7,836 bases of DNA from the NCBI GenBank assembly GCA_031553225.1, contig JAVBLU010000048.1, positions 1-7,836 of the forward strand. The letters are read 5' to 3'. Both the position numbers and the translations under genes were made by a program. The notes under the pieces are model-generated. The model saw only the letters and a list, made by a program, of their open reading frames with translations. It was not told where the DNA came from and made no database searches. This document shows, in pieces, positions 1 to 6,420 of the stretch (positions within the stretch are counted from its first letter, which is position 1; every line of letters starts with the position of its first letter). The stretch comes from JAVBLU01 sp031553225. Lineage in GTDB: Bacteria; Bacillota; Clostridia; Christensenellales; UBA1750.

Positions 1-83
1 TTTTGTACCTCCAGGCGGTATGCGTCGCTCTCCGCGGGTCTGCCGGCGAGTCCGGCCGCTTTCAGCAGAGCGCTCTTCCACAT
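1..83 (-). CDS. 5' end of an unidentified divergent gene (partial)
   Basis: An open frame on the minus strand begins at the ATG complementary to 81-83 and runs off the left edge. The 27 visible residues begin MWKSALLKAAGLAGRP and are followed by a charged stretch (ESDAYRLEVQ). A clear Shine-Dalgarno GGGAGG lies 7 nt upstream of the ATG, which is the main support for a real start. I do not recognise the protein and the visible part is too short for any family assignment. It points away from rnfC, so the two would be fired from the shared intergenic region. The competing plus-strand frame across this stretch has no comparable ribosome binding site. Confidence 0.45.
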   Translation of the reverse strand, partial: MWKSALLKAAGLAGRPAESDAYRLEVQ

Positions 84-297
84 GGTGTTGCCTCCCTTGC
101 CCTTCCGGGTTGTCCTTTGCGGTATAGGATATGCCAAAACCAGGATGGATATACATATTGTGGGATTACGCCGGAGGAGGACCGCGGGAGAGGGTGTGCA
201 AAACGCCCCGCATACGCCGGGCGCATAGGGAGAAAGCGCGCGGAATGCTCCCGCGCGGGCGCTCTTCGCGGCACGATGTTCCAAAGGGCCCGCGCTA
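84..297. other. Divergent intergenic region, no gene seen
   Basis: This stretch separates the minus-strand partial gene from the rnf promoter. Positions about 121-160 form an AT-rich island in otherwise GC-rich DNA, a likely site for a promoter serving the minus-strand gene, although no convincing -35/-10 pair could be fixed. A perfect 7-bp GC stem (237-243 with 251-257, 7-nt loop) is not followed by a T-run, so it is not a standard terminator. No RNA gene or riboswitch was recognised. Confidence 0.5.
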
Positions 298-326
298 TTG
301 AAGAACCCGCACAAAAGGTGTACAAT
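298..326 (+). promoter_or_regulatory. Sigma70-type promoter of the rnf operon
   Basis: The -35 box TTGAAG (298-303, 4 of 6 consensus bases) and the -10 box TACAAT (321-326, 5 of 6) are separated by exactly 17 bp. This predicts a transcript starting near 333-335 and a leader of about 30 nt before the rnfC start at 364. A second TACAAT (331-336) lies 10 bp downstream and could act as an alternative -10. The boxes sit in the only locally AT-rich patch directly upstream of the operon. Confidence 0.7.
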
Positions 327-337
327 GCTGTACAATG
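319..337. promoter_or_regulatory. Candidate operator: tandem TGTACAATG / TGTACA dyad over the -10 box
   Basis: The 9-mer TGTACAATG occurs twice (319-327 and 329-337) with a 10-bp period, about one helical turn. Because TGTACA is itself palindromic, 319-334 also reads as a TGTACA-N4-TGTACA dyad. It covers the -10 element and the predicted transcription start, where a repressor would be expected to act. The regulator is unknown. It does not match the Rex consensus (TTGTGAA-N4-TTCACAA type), which would have been the obvious redox candidate. Confidence 0.4.
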
Positions 338-363
338 TGAACTTGTGCATTGGGGGTAGGGCC

Positions 364-1662
364 TTGGCACTTTCCAGTTTTACGGGCGGCGTACATCCCC
401 TGCACGGCAGCAAGAACCGCACAAGCGGTCTTGCCAGCGTGCAGTTTCCGCCGCCGGCGCAAGCGGTCATCCCCATGTCCCAACACATCGGAGCGCCTTG
501 CTCGCCCTGCGTTGCGGTGGGCGAGCGCGTGCTCGCCGGCCAGGTGGTGGGGGAAACCAAGGGCTTCGTCAGCGCGCCCGTGCACGCCTCCGTCAGCGGC
601 ACGGTGAGCGCCGTGGCCCCGCGCCCGCATCCGGGCGGCTCCCCGGTGATGAGCGTCGTCATCGACAGCGACGGGACGGACGAGCACGTCCCGGCCCTGC
701 CCAGGCTGTCTCTGGCCTCCTCCCGCGAGGAGCTCGTGGCCCGCATCAAAGAATGCGGCGTCGTGGGCATGGGCGGCGCCACCTTCCCAACGCACGTCAA
801 GCTTTCTCCGCCCGCCGGAAAAACCGTGGACACGCTGCTGCTCAACGCCGCCGAGTGCGAGCCTTTCCTTACGGCCGATCACCGCCTGATGCTGGAGCAT
901 CCGGACGACGTGGCCGAAGGGCTGCGCATCGCCGCGGCGGTTCTGGGCGTACAGCGCATTTTTGTGGGCATTGAGGCGAACAAGCGCGACGCGGCCCAAA
1001 GGATGGAGCAGGCCCTTCGCGGCGACGCTTCGGTGCGCCTTCTGGCCGTTAAGTACCCCCAGGGATCGGAAAAGCAGCTCATCCAGGCCTGCACGGGCCG
1101 CCAGGTGCCCTCCGGCTGCCTGCCCATGGACGCGGGCTGCGTGGTGATCAACGCCGGCACGGCCGCGGCCATCGCCCGGGCATGCCTTCAGGGCCGGCCG
1201 CTCATCTCCCGCCTGGTGAGCGTCACCGGCCCGGGCGTTCGTACCCCCATGAACCTTCTGTGCCGCCTGGGCACGCCCTTTTCCCAGCTGCTCGCCCACT
1301 GCGGGGCCGACCTGTCGGGCGCGCGCCTGATCTCCGGCGGCCCCATGATGGGCTGGGCGCAGCACGACCCGGCCGCTCCGGTCATCAAGAGCACCTCCGG
1401 GCTGCTCGTTCTGCCGGACGAGACCTTCAAGGAGAGCACGTGCATCCGCTGCGGCCGGTGCGCGCAAAGCTGCCCCATGCGCCTTGCGCCGCTGTTCATC
1501 GCCGAGGCAGTGGACGCTGCGGACATGCCCGCAGCCGAAGCCCGCCATGCCCTGGACTGCATGGAGTGCGGCGCGTGCACCTACATCTGCCCCGCCCGCC
1601 GCGAACTGCTCGCCCGCATTCGCGTGGGCAAGCGCGCCATCATGAAGGCCCGCACCTCGTAG
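364..1662 (+). CDS. rnfC: Rnf complex subunit RnfC (NADH/FMN-binding, 2x[4Fe-4S])
   Basis: RnfC is the peripheral subunit that exchanges electrons with NAD(H) in the Rnf ferredoxin:NAD+ oxidoreductase. The 432-residue protein is of normal family length. It begins with the conserved N-terminal FTGGVHP segment, followed by the NADH/FMN-binding fold related to the complex I 51-kDa subunit: GVVGMGGATFPTHVK (132-146), NAAECEPFLTAD (161-172) and GGPMMG (325-330). Two ferredoxin-type [4Fe-4S] motifs follow: C360, C363, C366, C370 and C399, C402, C405, C409. The start is TTG at 364, because a G-rich site (352-356) lies 7 nt upstream and homologues begin just before the GGVHP motif; an upstream in-frame TTG at 298 is part of the promoter. 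It is the first gene of the operon; rnfD follows after 98 nt that include a 6-bp GC hairpin (1676-1691). Confidence 0.96.
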   Translation: MALSSFTGGVHPLHGSKNRTSGLASVQFPPPAQAVIPMSQHIGAPCSPCVAVGERVLAGQVVGETKGFVSAPVHASVSGTVSAVAPRPHPGGSPVMSVVIDSDGTDEHVPALPRLSLASSREELVARIKECGVVGMGGATFPTHVKLSPPAGKTVDTLLLNAAECEPFLTADHRLMLEHPDDVAEGLRIAAAVLGVQRIFVGIEANKRDAAQRMEQALRGDASVRLLAVKYPQGSEKQLIQACTGRQVPSGCLPMDAGCVVINAGTAAAIARACLQGRPLISRLVSVTGPGVRTPMNLLCRLGTPFSQLLAHCGADLSGARLISGGPMMGWAQHDPAAPVIKSTSGLLVLPDETFKESTCIRCGRCAQSCPMRLAPLFIAEAVDAADMPAAEARHALDCMECGACTYICPARRELLARIRVGKRAIMKARTS

Positions 1663-1760
1663 GCGAGGAAAGGCCGGGCGGCGGCCCGCCCCGGGATTTC
1701 CCAAGCGCGGCGCCCGGCTATGCAAGGCCGTTCCCGGACGTATCAGATGGAGGCGATCGT

Positions 1761-2696
1761 TTGAGCCAGATGACAGTCACGCTCTCCCCGCACGTGCGCG
1801 CCGGGACGACCACCCGCATGCTCATGCGCGACGTGGTCATCGCCCTGCTGCCCGCGGGCGTCATCGGCGTATACCGCTTCGGGCTTGCGGCGCTGCTGCT
1901 GCTCGTCACATCGGTGGCATCGGCCCTGCTCTTTGAGGCGCTCGGCCAGAGGATGTTCGGCCGCAGGGTCGACCTGTCCGACGGCTCGGCCGTGGTGACG
2001 GGGCTGCTCATCGCCTACGGTCTGCCCCCGTCCGCGCCTTTTTGGCTGGCCATCATCGGCCCCGCCGTGGCGCTCATTTTGGTCAAGCAGCTCTTTGGGG
2101 GCCTGGGGCACAACTTCGTCAACCCCGCCCTGGCCGCGCGCGGCGTGCTGCTCGCCTCCTGGCCCGTGCTGATGACCGCCTGGGCTCTGCCGGGCGCCAT
2201 GGACGCCCTGTCCTCCGCCACGCCGCTTGTGGCGCTGCGAGCCGCCGCCGCGCCCTCCCATCTGCAGCTGCTGCTGGGGCAGTGCGGCGGGAGCATCGGC
2301 GAGGTCGGCCGCATCGGCATCGCCCTGGGCGCCGCCTATCTGCTCATCCGCCGGGTCATCACCTGGCACATCCCCGCCTCGTACCTGGGCTTTTCCATGC
2401 TGTTTGCGCTGCTGGGCGGCGGGATAGCGGGCGACCCGCTCACCTACCTCCTCTCCGGCGGCCTTTTGCTGGGCGCGTGCTTTATGGCGACCGACTACGT
2501 CACCTCGCCCGTTACCCCCCTTGGGCGCATCGTGTTCGGGTTTGGCTGCGCGCTCATCAACTTCCTTATCCGCGCGTACGGCGCGTACCCGGAGGGCGTC
2601 ACCTACGCCATCTTGCTGATGAACGTGGCCACCCCCCTAATCGAGCGCATGACCCTGCCGCGCGTCTACGGGGAGGTGAAGCGCCGTGCTGCGTGA
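1761..2696 (+). CDS. rnfD: Rnf complex membrane subunit RnfD (covalent FMN)
   Basis: RnfD is an integral membrane subunit related to NqrB that carries a covalently bound FMN in the electron path across the membrane. The 311-residue protein has many hydrophobic segments and the family motifs DGSAVVTGLLIA (74-85), FGGLGHNFVNPALAAR (112-127) and MATDYVTSPVTPLGR (242-256). The flavin-attachment motif is D148-A-L-S-S-A-T154; T154 is the expected FMN-bearing residue, modified by an ApbE-type transferase not encoded here. The start is TTG at 1761, because GGAGG (1749-1753) sits 7 nt upstream; the ATG at 1770 is in frame but too far from that site. The 3' end overlaps rnfG by 11 nt, which suggests translational coupling. 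Confidence 0.96.
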   Translation: MSQMTVTLSPHVRAGTTTRMLMRDVVIALLPAGVIGVYRFGLAALLLLVTSVASALLFEALGQRMFGRRVDLSDGSAVVTGLLIAYGLPPSAPFWLAIIGPAVALILVKQLFGGLGHNFVNPALAARGVLLASWPVLMTAWALPGAMDALSSATPLVALRAAAAPSHLQLLLGQCGGSIGEVGRIGIALGAAYLLIRRVITWHIPASYLGFSMLFALLGGGIAGDPLTYLLSGGLLLGACFMATDYVTSPVTPLGRIVFGFGCALINFLIRAYGAYPEGVTYAILLMNVATPLIERMTLPRVYGEVKRRAA

Positions 2697-3243
2697 CATG
2701 CTGAAGCTGGGCGGGCGGCTGCTCGTGTTCGCTCTGGTCGCGGGCGCGCTGCTGGGCTATGTCAACTACATAACGGAGGGCCCCATCGCCCGGCAGGAGC
2801 AGAAAAAGACTGTGGAAGCCCTGAGCCGCGTGATGCCCGGCATCGCCGCCGAGCCTGTGGCGCTTCAGGGGCCTTACGGCTCCCCCGCCGTTACCGGCGT
2901 TTGGGAGGCGCGCGAGGGCGGGGCCGTGGCGGCCCGCGCCTTCAAGGTGAAGGCGGCCGGGTACGGCGGGCCGCTGCAGCTGATCATCGGCCTGGACAAG
3001 AACAACAAGGTGACCGGGCTTGAGGTGCTCAGCCACGCGGAGACGGCGGGCCTTGGCGCAAAGGCCGCCGAACCCGGATTTGGCGAGCGGTTCCTGGGCG
3101 CTTCCGCACCCGTGGCCGTGAAAAAGGCCGGCGCCGTCGGCGAGGGCGTTTCCGCCATCACGGGCGCGACCATCACCACAAAGGCCGTGGCCGCCGGCAT
3201 CGATGCGGCCGTGGCGGAATCCGTGCGGCTGGGAGGGAAATAG
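2686..3243 (+). CDS. rnfG: Rnf complex subunit RnfG (covalent FMN)
   Basis: RnfG is a membrane-anchored subunit related to NqrC, with an FMN-binding domain outside the membrane. The 185-residue protein has one N-terminal transmembrane helix (about 11-29) and an FMN-bind domain from about residue 84, with HAETAGLGAKA (117-127) and the flavinylation motif ending TGAT (159-162). T162 is the expected FMN acceptor. The residue six positions before it is Ser156, where the general ApbE recognition pattern has Asp; RnfD in the same operon has that Asp. The usual ETPGLG is ETAGLG here. The start is GTG at 2686, because GGAGGTG ends 7 nt upstream; an in-frame ATG at 2698 is spaced too far. The gene overlaps rnfD and is followed one base later by rnfE. 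Confidence 0.95.
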   Translation: MLRDMLKLGGRLLVFALVAGALLGYVNYITEGPIARQEQKKTVEALSRVMPGIAAEPVALQGPYGSPAVTGVWEAREGGAVAARAFKVKAAGYGGPLQLIIGLDKNNKVTGLEVLSHAETAGLGAKAAEPGFGERFLGASAPVAVKKAGAVGEGVSAITGATITTKAVAAGIDAAVAESVRLGGK

Positions 3244-3244
3244 C

Positions 3245-3838
3245 ATGAGCCTTGGAAAGACGCTGCGCAACGGCCTGCTGGACGAAAACCCCACCTTCCG
3301 CCTGGTGCTGGGCATGTGCCCCACACTGGCCGTGTCCACCTCCGCCGTAAACGGCGTGGGCATGGGCCTTGCGGCCACGTTCGTGCTCGTGTGCTCGGGC
3401 CTGGTCATCGCCCTGCTGCGCCGGGCCATCCCGGACAAGATCCGCATCCCCGCCTACATCGTGGTCATCGCCGCTTTCGTTACGGTGGTGGAGCTGGTGA
3501 TGAAGGCCTTCCTGCCCGCGCTGGACGCGGCCCTGGGCATCTTCATCCCCCTCATCGTGGTCAACTGCATCATCTTCGCCCGCGCGGAGAGCTACGCCGG
3601 CAAGAACCCGCCGCTGGCCTCTGCCGTGGACGGCCTGGGTATGGGGCTTGGCTTTACCGGCGCGCTCACGCTCCTGTCCATCGTGCGCGAGATCATCGGC
3701 GCGGGCACGGCCTTCGGCATGCCCGTCTTGGGGGCGGCCTATCAGCCGATGCTGCTCGTGGTGCTCGCGCCGGGCGGCTTTATCTGCCTGGGTCTTCTGC
3801 TGGGCACGTACAACCGCATCACCGGCAAGACGGAATAG
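3245..3838 (+). CDS. rnfE: Rnf complex membrane subunit RnfE
   Basis: RnfE is an integral membrane subunit homologous to RnfA and NqrD. In known structures RnfA and RnfE face each other with opposite topology and share an iron-sulfur cluster held by cysteines inside the membrane. The 197-residue protein contains the signatures DENPTFRLVLGMCPTLAV (13-30, C25) and PLIVVNC (102-108, C108), the expected two ligands, plus six or so hydrophobic helices. It begins at ATG 3245, with GGGAGGG (3231-3237) 7 nt upstream and only one base after the rnfG stop. Length and motifs are normal for the family. Confidence 0.96.
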   Translation: MSLGKTLRNGLLDENPTFRLVLGMCPTLAVSTSAVNGVGMGLAATFVLVCSGLVIALLRRAIPDKIRIPAYIVVIAAFVTVVELVMKAFLPALDAALGIFIPLIVVNCIIFARAESYAGKNPPLASAVDGLGMGLGFTGALTLLSIVREIIGAGTAFGMPVLGAAYQPMLLVVLAPGGFICLGLLLGTYNRITGKTE

Positions 3839-3850
3839 GGGGAGAGGAAC

Positions 3851-4435
3851 ATGGACGTCAAAGCGATCCTCCTGCTGCTCGTCAGCTCCGTGCTCGTCAA
3901 CAACTTCGTTATGGCGCGGTTTTTGGGCTGCTGCCCGTTCCTTGGGGTGTCCAAGCAGGTGGGTACGGCCATGGGCATGGGCGTCGCTGTCACCTTTGTG
4001 ATGGGGCTTGCCTCCCTCATCACCTACATCGTGTACTACGCCGTGCTCGTGCCCATGCACCTGATGTACCTGAAGACCATGGCCTTCATTCTGGTCATCG
4101 CCGTGCTCGTGCAGCTCGTGGAGATGATCATCCTGAAGATGTCGCCCTCGCTTTACAAGGCGCTGGGCGTGTACCTGCCGCTCATCACCACCAACTGCGC
4201 CGTGCTGGGCGTGGCGCTGCTCAACATCAACGAGGGCTACAACCTCGTGCAGACGGTCATCTCCGGCGTGGGCGGCGGCCTTGGGTTCACCCTGGCGATC
4301 GTGCTCTTCGCGGGCGTGCGCGAGCGCATGGCCTCGGCCCCCATCCCCTCCTACATGAAGGGGTTCCCCATCGCCCTGGTGAGCGCGGGGCTCATGTCCA
4401 TCGCCTTTTTGGGCTTCTCCGGCCTCATCAAATAG
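3851..4435 (+). CDS. rnfA: Rnf complex membrane subunit RnfA
   Basis: RnfA is the partner of RnfE, homologous to NqrE. The 194-residue polytopic protein shows the conserved NNFVMARFLGCCPFLGVSK segment (17-35) and YLPLITTNCAVLGVALLN (108-125). C27 or C28 together with C116 would supply its half of the shared intramembrane iron-sulfur site; the canonical cysteine is the one directly before PFLG (C28). It starts at ATG 3851, 12 nt after the rnfE stop, behind a GGGGAGAGG ribosome binding site. A 79-nt gap then separates it from rnfB, more than at the three preceding junctions. Confidence 0.96.
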   Translation: MDVKAILLLLVSSVLVNNFVMARFLGCCPFLGVSKQVGTAMGMGVAVTFVMGLASLITYIVYYAVLVPMHLMYLKTMAFILVIAVLVQLVEMIILKMSPSLYKALGVYLPLITTNCAVLGVALLNINEGYNLVQTVISGVGGGLGFTLAIVLFAGVRERMASAPIPSYMKGFPIALVSAGLMSIAFLGFSGLIK

Positions 4436-4514
4436 GAAAGCCGGGCGCGTCCGCCGATAGCGTGCCCTTTGTAAGCCGCGACCGCCGATTGAGAAATGCT
4501 GGGAGGGATTTCCC

Positions 4515-5327
4515 TTGCTGACCGCCATCCTTTGGCCCCTGCTCGTGCTGGGCGGCATGGGCGCGCTGTTCGGCGCCGGGCTGGCCATCGCCAACAAAAA
4601 GCTGGCCGTGCCCGCCGACGAGCGCGTCGGCCGGGTGCGCGAGGCGCTGCCGGGCGCCAACTGCGGCGGCTGCGGAAGGCCGGGGTGCGACGCCTTCGCC
4701 GCGGCCGTCGTGGCGGGGGAAGCGTCCGTGTCCGGCTGCCCCGTGGGCGGCGAGAGCGTCGCCGCTGCCGTGGCGGCCGTGATGGGCGTGCAGGCCGCGC
4801 CCGCGCAAGCGGCCGTGGCCGAGGTGATCTGCCGCGGCATGACAAACGCCTGCCGCGAGAAGTTCGTCTATAAGGGCCTGGCCGACTGCGCCGCCGCGGC
4901 CCTTACGGCCGAAGGGCCGCGCGCCGGCCGCTACGCCTGCGTGGGGATGGGCAACTGCCGCAGGGCCTGCGCCTTTGGCGCGATTGAGATGAAGGACGGC
5001 ATCGCCGTCATCGACAAGGCCAAGTGCGCCTCCTGCGGGCGGTGCGTTGCCGCCTGCCCCAAGAACGTCATCCGCATGGTGCCGCTTGCACGCCCGGTGC
5101 TTTTGCGCTGCCGTTCCGCGGAAAAAGGCAAGGTGGTGCGCGACGCCTGCACCGCCGGATGCATCGGCTGCGGCAAATGCGCCAAGGTTTGTCCCTCCGC
5201 CGCCATCGAGATGAAGGATTCCCTGCCGAACTTCAACTACGAGCTGTGCACCGGGTGCCTTGCGTGCGCCAAGGCCTGCCCCACCGGGGCCATCACCGTG
5301 CACGGGCCGCAGGAGCCGCCCGCCTGA
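4515..5327 (+). CDS. rnfB: Rnf complex subunit RnfB (ferredoxin-side polyferredoxin)
   Basis: RnfB receives electrons from reduced ferredoxin. The 270-residue protein has an N-terminal membrane helix (about 3-26) and a cluster motif C50-x2-C53-x4-C58-x16-C75 (ANCGGCGRPGCDAFA). A middle domain typical of Firmicutes RnfB follows (C106, C113, C125, C142, C148, C152), then three regular groups: C171/174/177/181, C216/219/222/226 and C245/248/251/255. C199 and C212 are additional. Firmicutes homologues usually read C-x3-GC-x5-C-x3-C in the middle domain; here the first of those positions is Gly138, so one expected ligand appears to be missing, and the later CPFDAI is CAFGAI. The start is TTG at 4515, with GGGAGGG (4501-4507) 7 nt upstream. 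It closes the rnf operon. Confidence 0.95.
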   Translation: MLTAILWPLLVLGGMGALFGAGLAIANKKLAVPADERVGRVREALPGANCGGCGRPGCDAFAAAVVAGEASVSGCPVGGESVAAAVAAVMGVQAAPAQAAVAEVICRGMTNACREKFVYKGLADCAAAALTAEGPRAGRYACVGMGNCRRACAFGAIEMKDGIAVIDKAKCASCGRCVAACPKNVIRMVPLARPVLLRCRSAEKGKVVRDACTAGCIGCGKCAKVCPSAAIEMKDSLPNFNYELCTGCLACAKACPTGAITVHGPQEPPA

Positions 5328-5342
5328 AAGAGCGCATCCCCG

Positions 5343-5368
5343 GGGCCGTCCGCGCGCGCGGGCGGCCC
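5343..5368 (+). terminator. GC-rich hairpin after rnfB, possible terminator
   Basis: Positions 5343-5352 pair with 5359-5368, giving 10 bp with one G-U wobble, and two more C-G pairs are possible toward the loop. Only two T residues follow, so it is not a classic intrinsic terminator. It lies 16 nt after the rnfB stop and could end or attenuate rnf transcription, or simply protect the rnf mRNA 3' end while allowing read-through into the next gene. Confidence 0.35.
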
Positions 5369-5450
5369 TTGCCGCGCCGCCGATGCCCAGGCCGGCCGGG
5401 CGGCAGGAGACAGCCGCCCCCGCGCAGAATAGGTGGGCATGCCGGAAGGC

Positions 5451-5468
5451 GGGCGAGGGGGGGACGGG
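5451..5468 (+). promoter_or_regulatory. G-run ribosome binding site with G-quadruplex pattern
   Basis: The 18 nt ending 1 nt before the kinase ATG contain GGG, a run of seven G, and GGG, separated by CGA and AC. The run of seven can be split as GGG-G-GGG, so the stretch fits the four-tract G3+N1-7 pattern. The same bases must contain the Shine-Dalgarno (GAGG within 5455-5458), so folding would compete with ribosome binding. That it folds in the cell is inference. Confidence 0.4.
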
Positions 5469-5469
5469 C

Positions 5470-6420
5470 ATGGACGCATCGGCGTGGGCGGACCTGCGCG
5501 GCGTGCCCGGGCAGGAGACGTTTGTCCGGGTGGAGCCGGTCAACAAGGGCTGGTCGCGGGACAGCAAGTACTACTTGGAGACCGCAGGCGGGGAAAAGCG
5601 CCTGCTGCGCGTGGCGGACATCGCCGAGCTGCCCCGCAAGCAGCGCGAGCTGGAGACCATGCGCCGCATCGCTGCCCTTGGCATCCCCATGTCCCAGCCG
5701 CTGCACATGGGCGTGTGCGGTGAGGGCCGGCACGTTTTTCTGCTGCTCACCTGGTGCGAGGGCCGGGAAGCGTCCCTGGCCCTGCCGGCCCTTCCGGAGG
5801 GCGAGCAGTACCGCCTCGGGCTGCAGGCGGGGGATATCCTGCGCCGGATCCATGCGCTGGAGGTTTACCCGCCGTCCGCGGAGTGGGGCGAGGCCTACGG
5901 CCGCGTGCTGGACGACTACGTGGAAAGCTACAAAAGCTGCGGCATGGCATTTGAAGGCGACGCGTTGTTGCTGGACTTTGTGCACAAGCACCGGGGGCTC
6001 GTAAAACTTCGCCCCAGGTGCCTCACGCACGGCGATTTTCATACCGGCAACCTCATCGTGTCGCCGGAGGGCGGGCTGTTCGTCATCGATTTTCAGCGCT
6101 GCGGGGTCAGCGACCCCTACCGCGCGCTCTCGGCCGTCATGTTCAGCGCGGACGTCAGCCCCTGTTTTGCCACGGGCCAGCTGCGCGGGTACTTCGGCGG
6201 GGAGCCGCCGGCGGATTTTTGGCCGCTGCTGCGCTTCTATCTGGCGGCGGTCAGCCTGCACGCCCTGCCCTGGTCCGCGCGGTACGGCCGGCAGGAGATC
6301 GACTTCGCCCTGCGCATGAACGCAAACATACTGCGCTGGTTTGACCGCATGAACGCCCTCGTGCCGGCGTGGTACCTATCGGATGCCGGCGCGCGGCCGC
6401 GAGAGGAGACAAAAGCGTGA
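5470..6420 (+). CDS. APH-fold kinase (phosphotransferase enzyme family)
   Basis: The 316-residue protein belongs to the aminoglycoside phosphotransferase/choline kinase-like fold. The catalytic loop is H187-G-D189-F-H-T-G-N194, with D189 as catalytic base and N194 as metal ligand. The metal-binding motif is VIDFQRCGVSDP (205-216, D207), in the place of the DFG of protein kinases. The N-terminal lobe has NKGWSRDSKYYLE (25-37), a nucleotide-loop-like stretch common in Firmicutes members, and then LLRVAD (45-50) where the ATP-contacting residue is expected. The substrate cannot be read from sequence; members phosphorylate antibiotics, sugars, amino alcohols or unknown metabolites, and nothing here shows resistance. 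The ATG at 5470 is the first suitable start in frame. Its stop overlaps the next gene's GTG by 4 nt, implying co-translation with a phosphatase. It lies 142 nt after rnfB. Confidence 0.85.
   Translation: MDASAWADLRGVPGQETFVRVEPVNKGWSRDSKYYLETAGGEKRLLRVADIAELPRKQRELETMRRIAALGIPMSQPLHMGVCGEGRHVFLLLTWCEGREASLALPALPEGEQYRLGLQAGDILRRIHALEVYPPSAEWGEAYGRVLDDYVESYKSCGMAFEGDALLLDFVHKHRGLVKLRPRCLTHGDFHTGNLIVSPEGGLFVIDFQRCGVSDPYRALSAVMFSADVSPCFATGQLRGYFGGEPPADFWPLLRFYLAAVSLHALPWSARYGRQEIDFALRMNANILRWFDRMNALVPAWYLSDAGARPREETKA

Noticed and set aside
319..354. Rex (NADH-sensing repressor) site in the rnf promoter
   Set aside because: Segments such as TGTGAACTTGTGCA look similar but do not form the TTGTGAA-N4-TTCACAA type palindrome.
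295..1725. Long open frame on the minus strand opposite rnfC (476 codons)
   Set aside because: It is rich in Ala, Arg, Gly and His with no recognisable motifs, and arises from the high-GC third positions of rnfC. The rnfC motifs are unmistakable.
3316..4521. 401-codon plus-strand frame overlapping rnfE and rnfA
   Set aside because: Out of frame with both genes; repetitive Arg/Ala/His-rich translation with no domain.
3173..4840. Very long minus-strand open frame opposite rnfE, rnfA and the start of rnfB
   Set aside because: Low-complexity His/Gln/Asp/Arg-rich translation without a ribosome binding site, opposite well-conserved membrane subunits; a GC-driven shadow.
364..5327. Na+-translocating NADH:quinone reductase (Nqr) operon
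   Set aside because: The homologues are close, but the order C-D-G-E-A-B, the cysteine-rich RnfB and the RnfC with two [4Fe-4S] motifs are specific to Rnf; no NqrF-like gene is present.
5470..6420. Aminoglycoside resistance gene
   Set aside because: It has the APH fold and catalytic motifs, but nothing points to an antibiotic substrate, and this broad Firmicutes family is mostly of unknown substrate.
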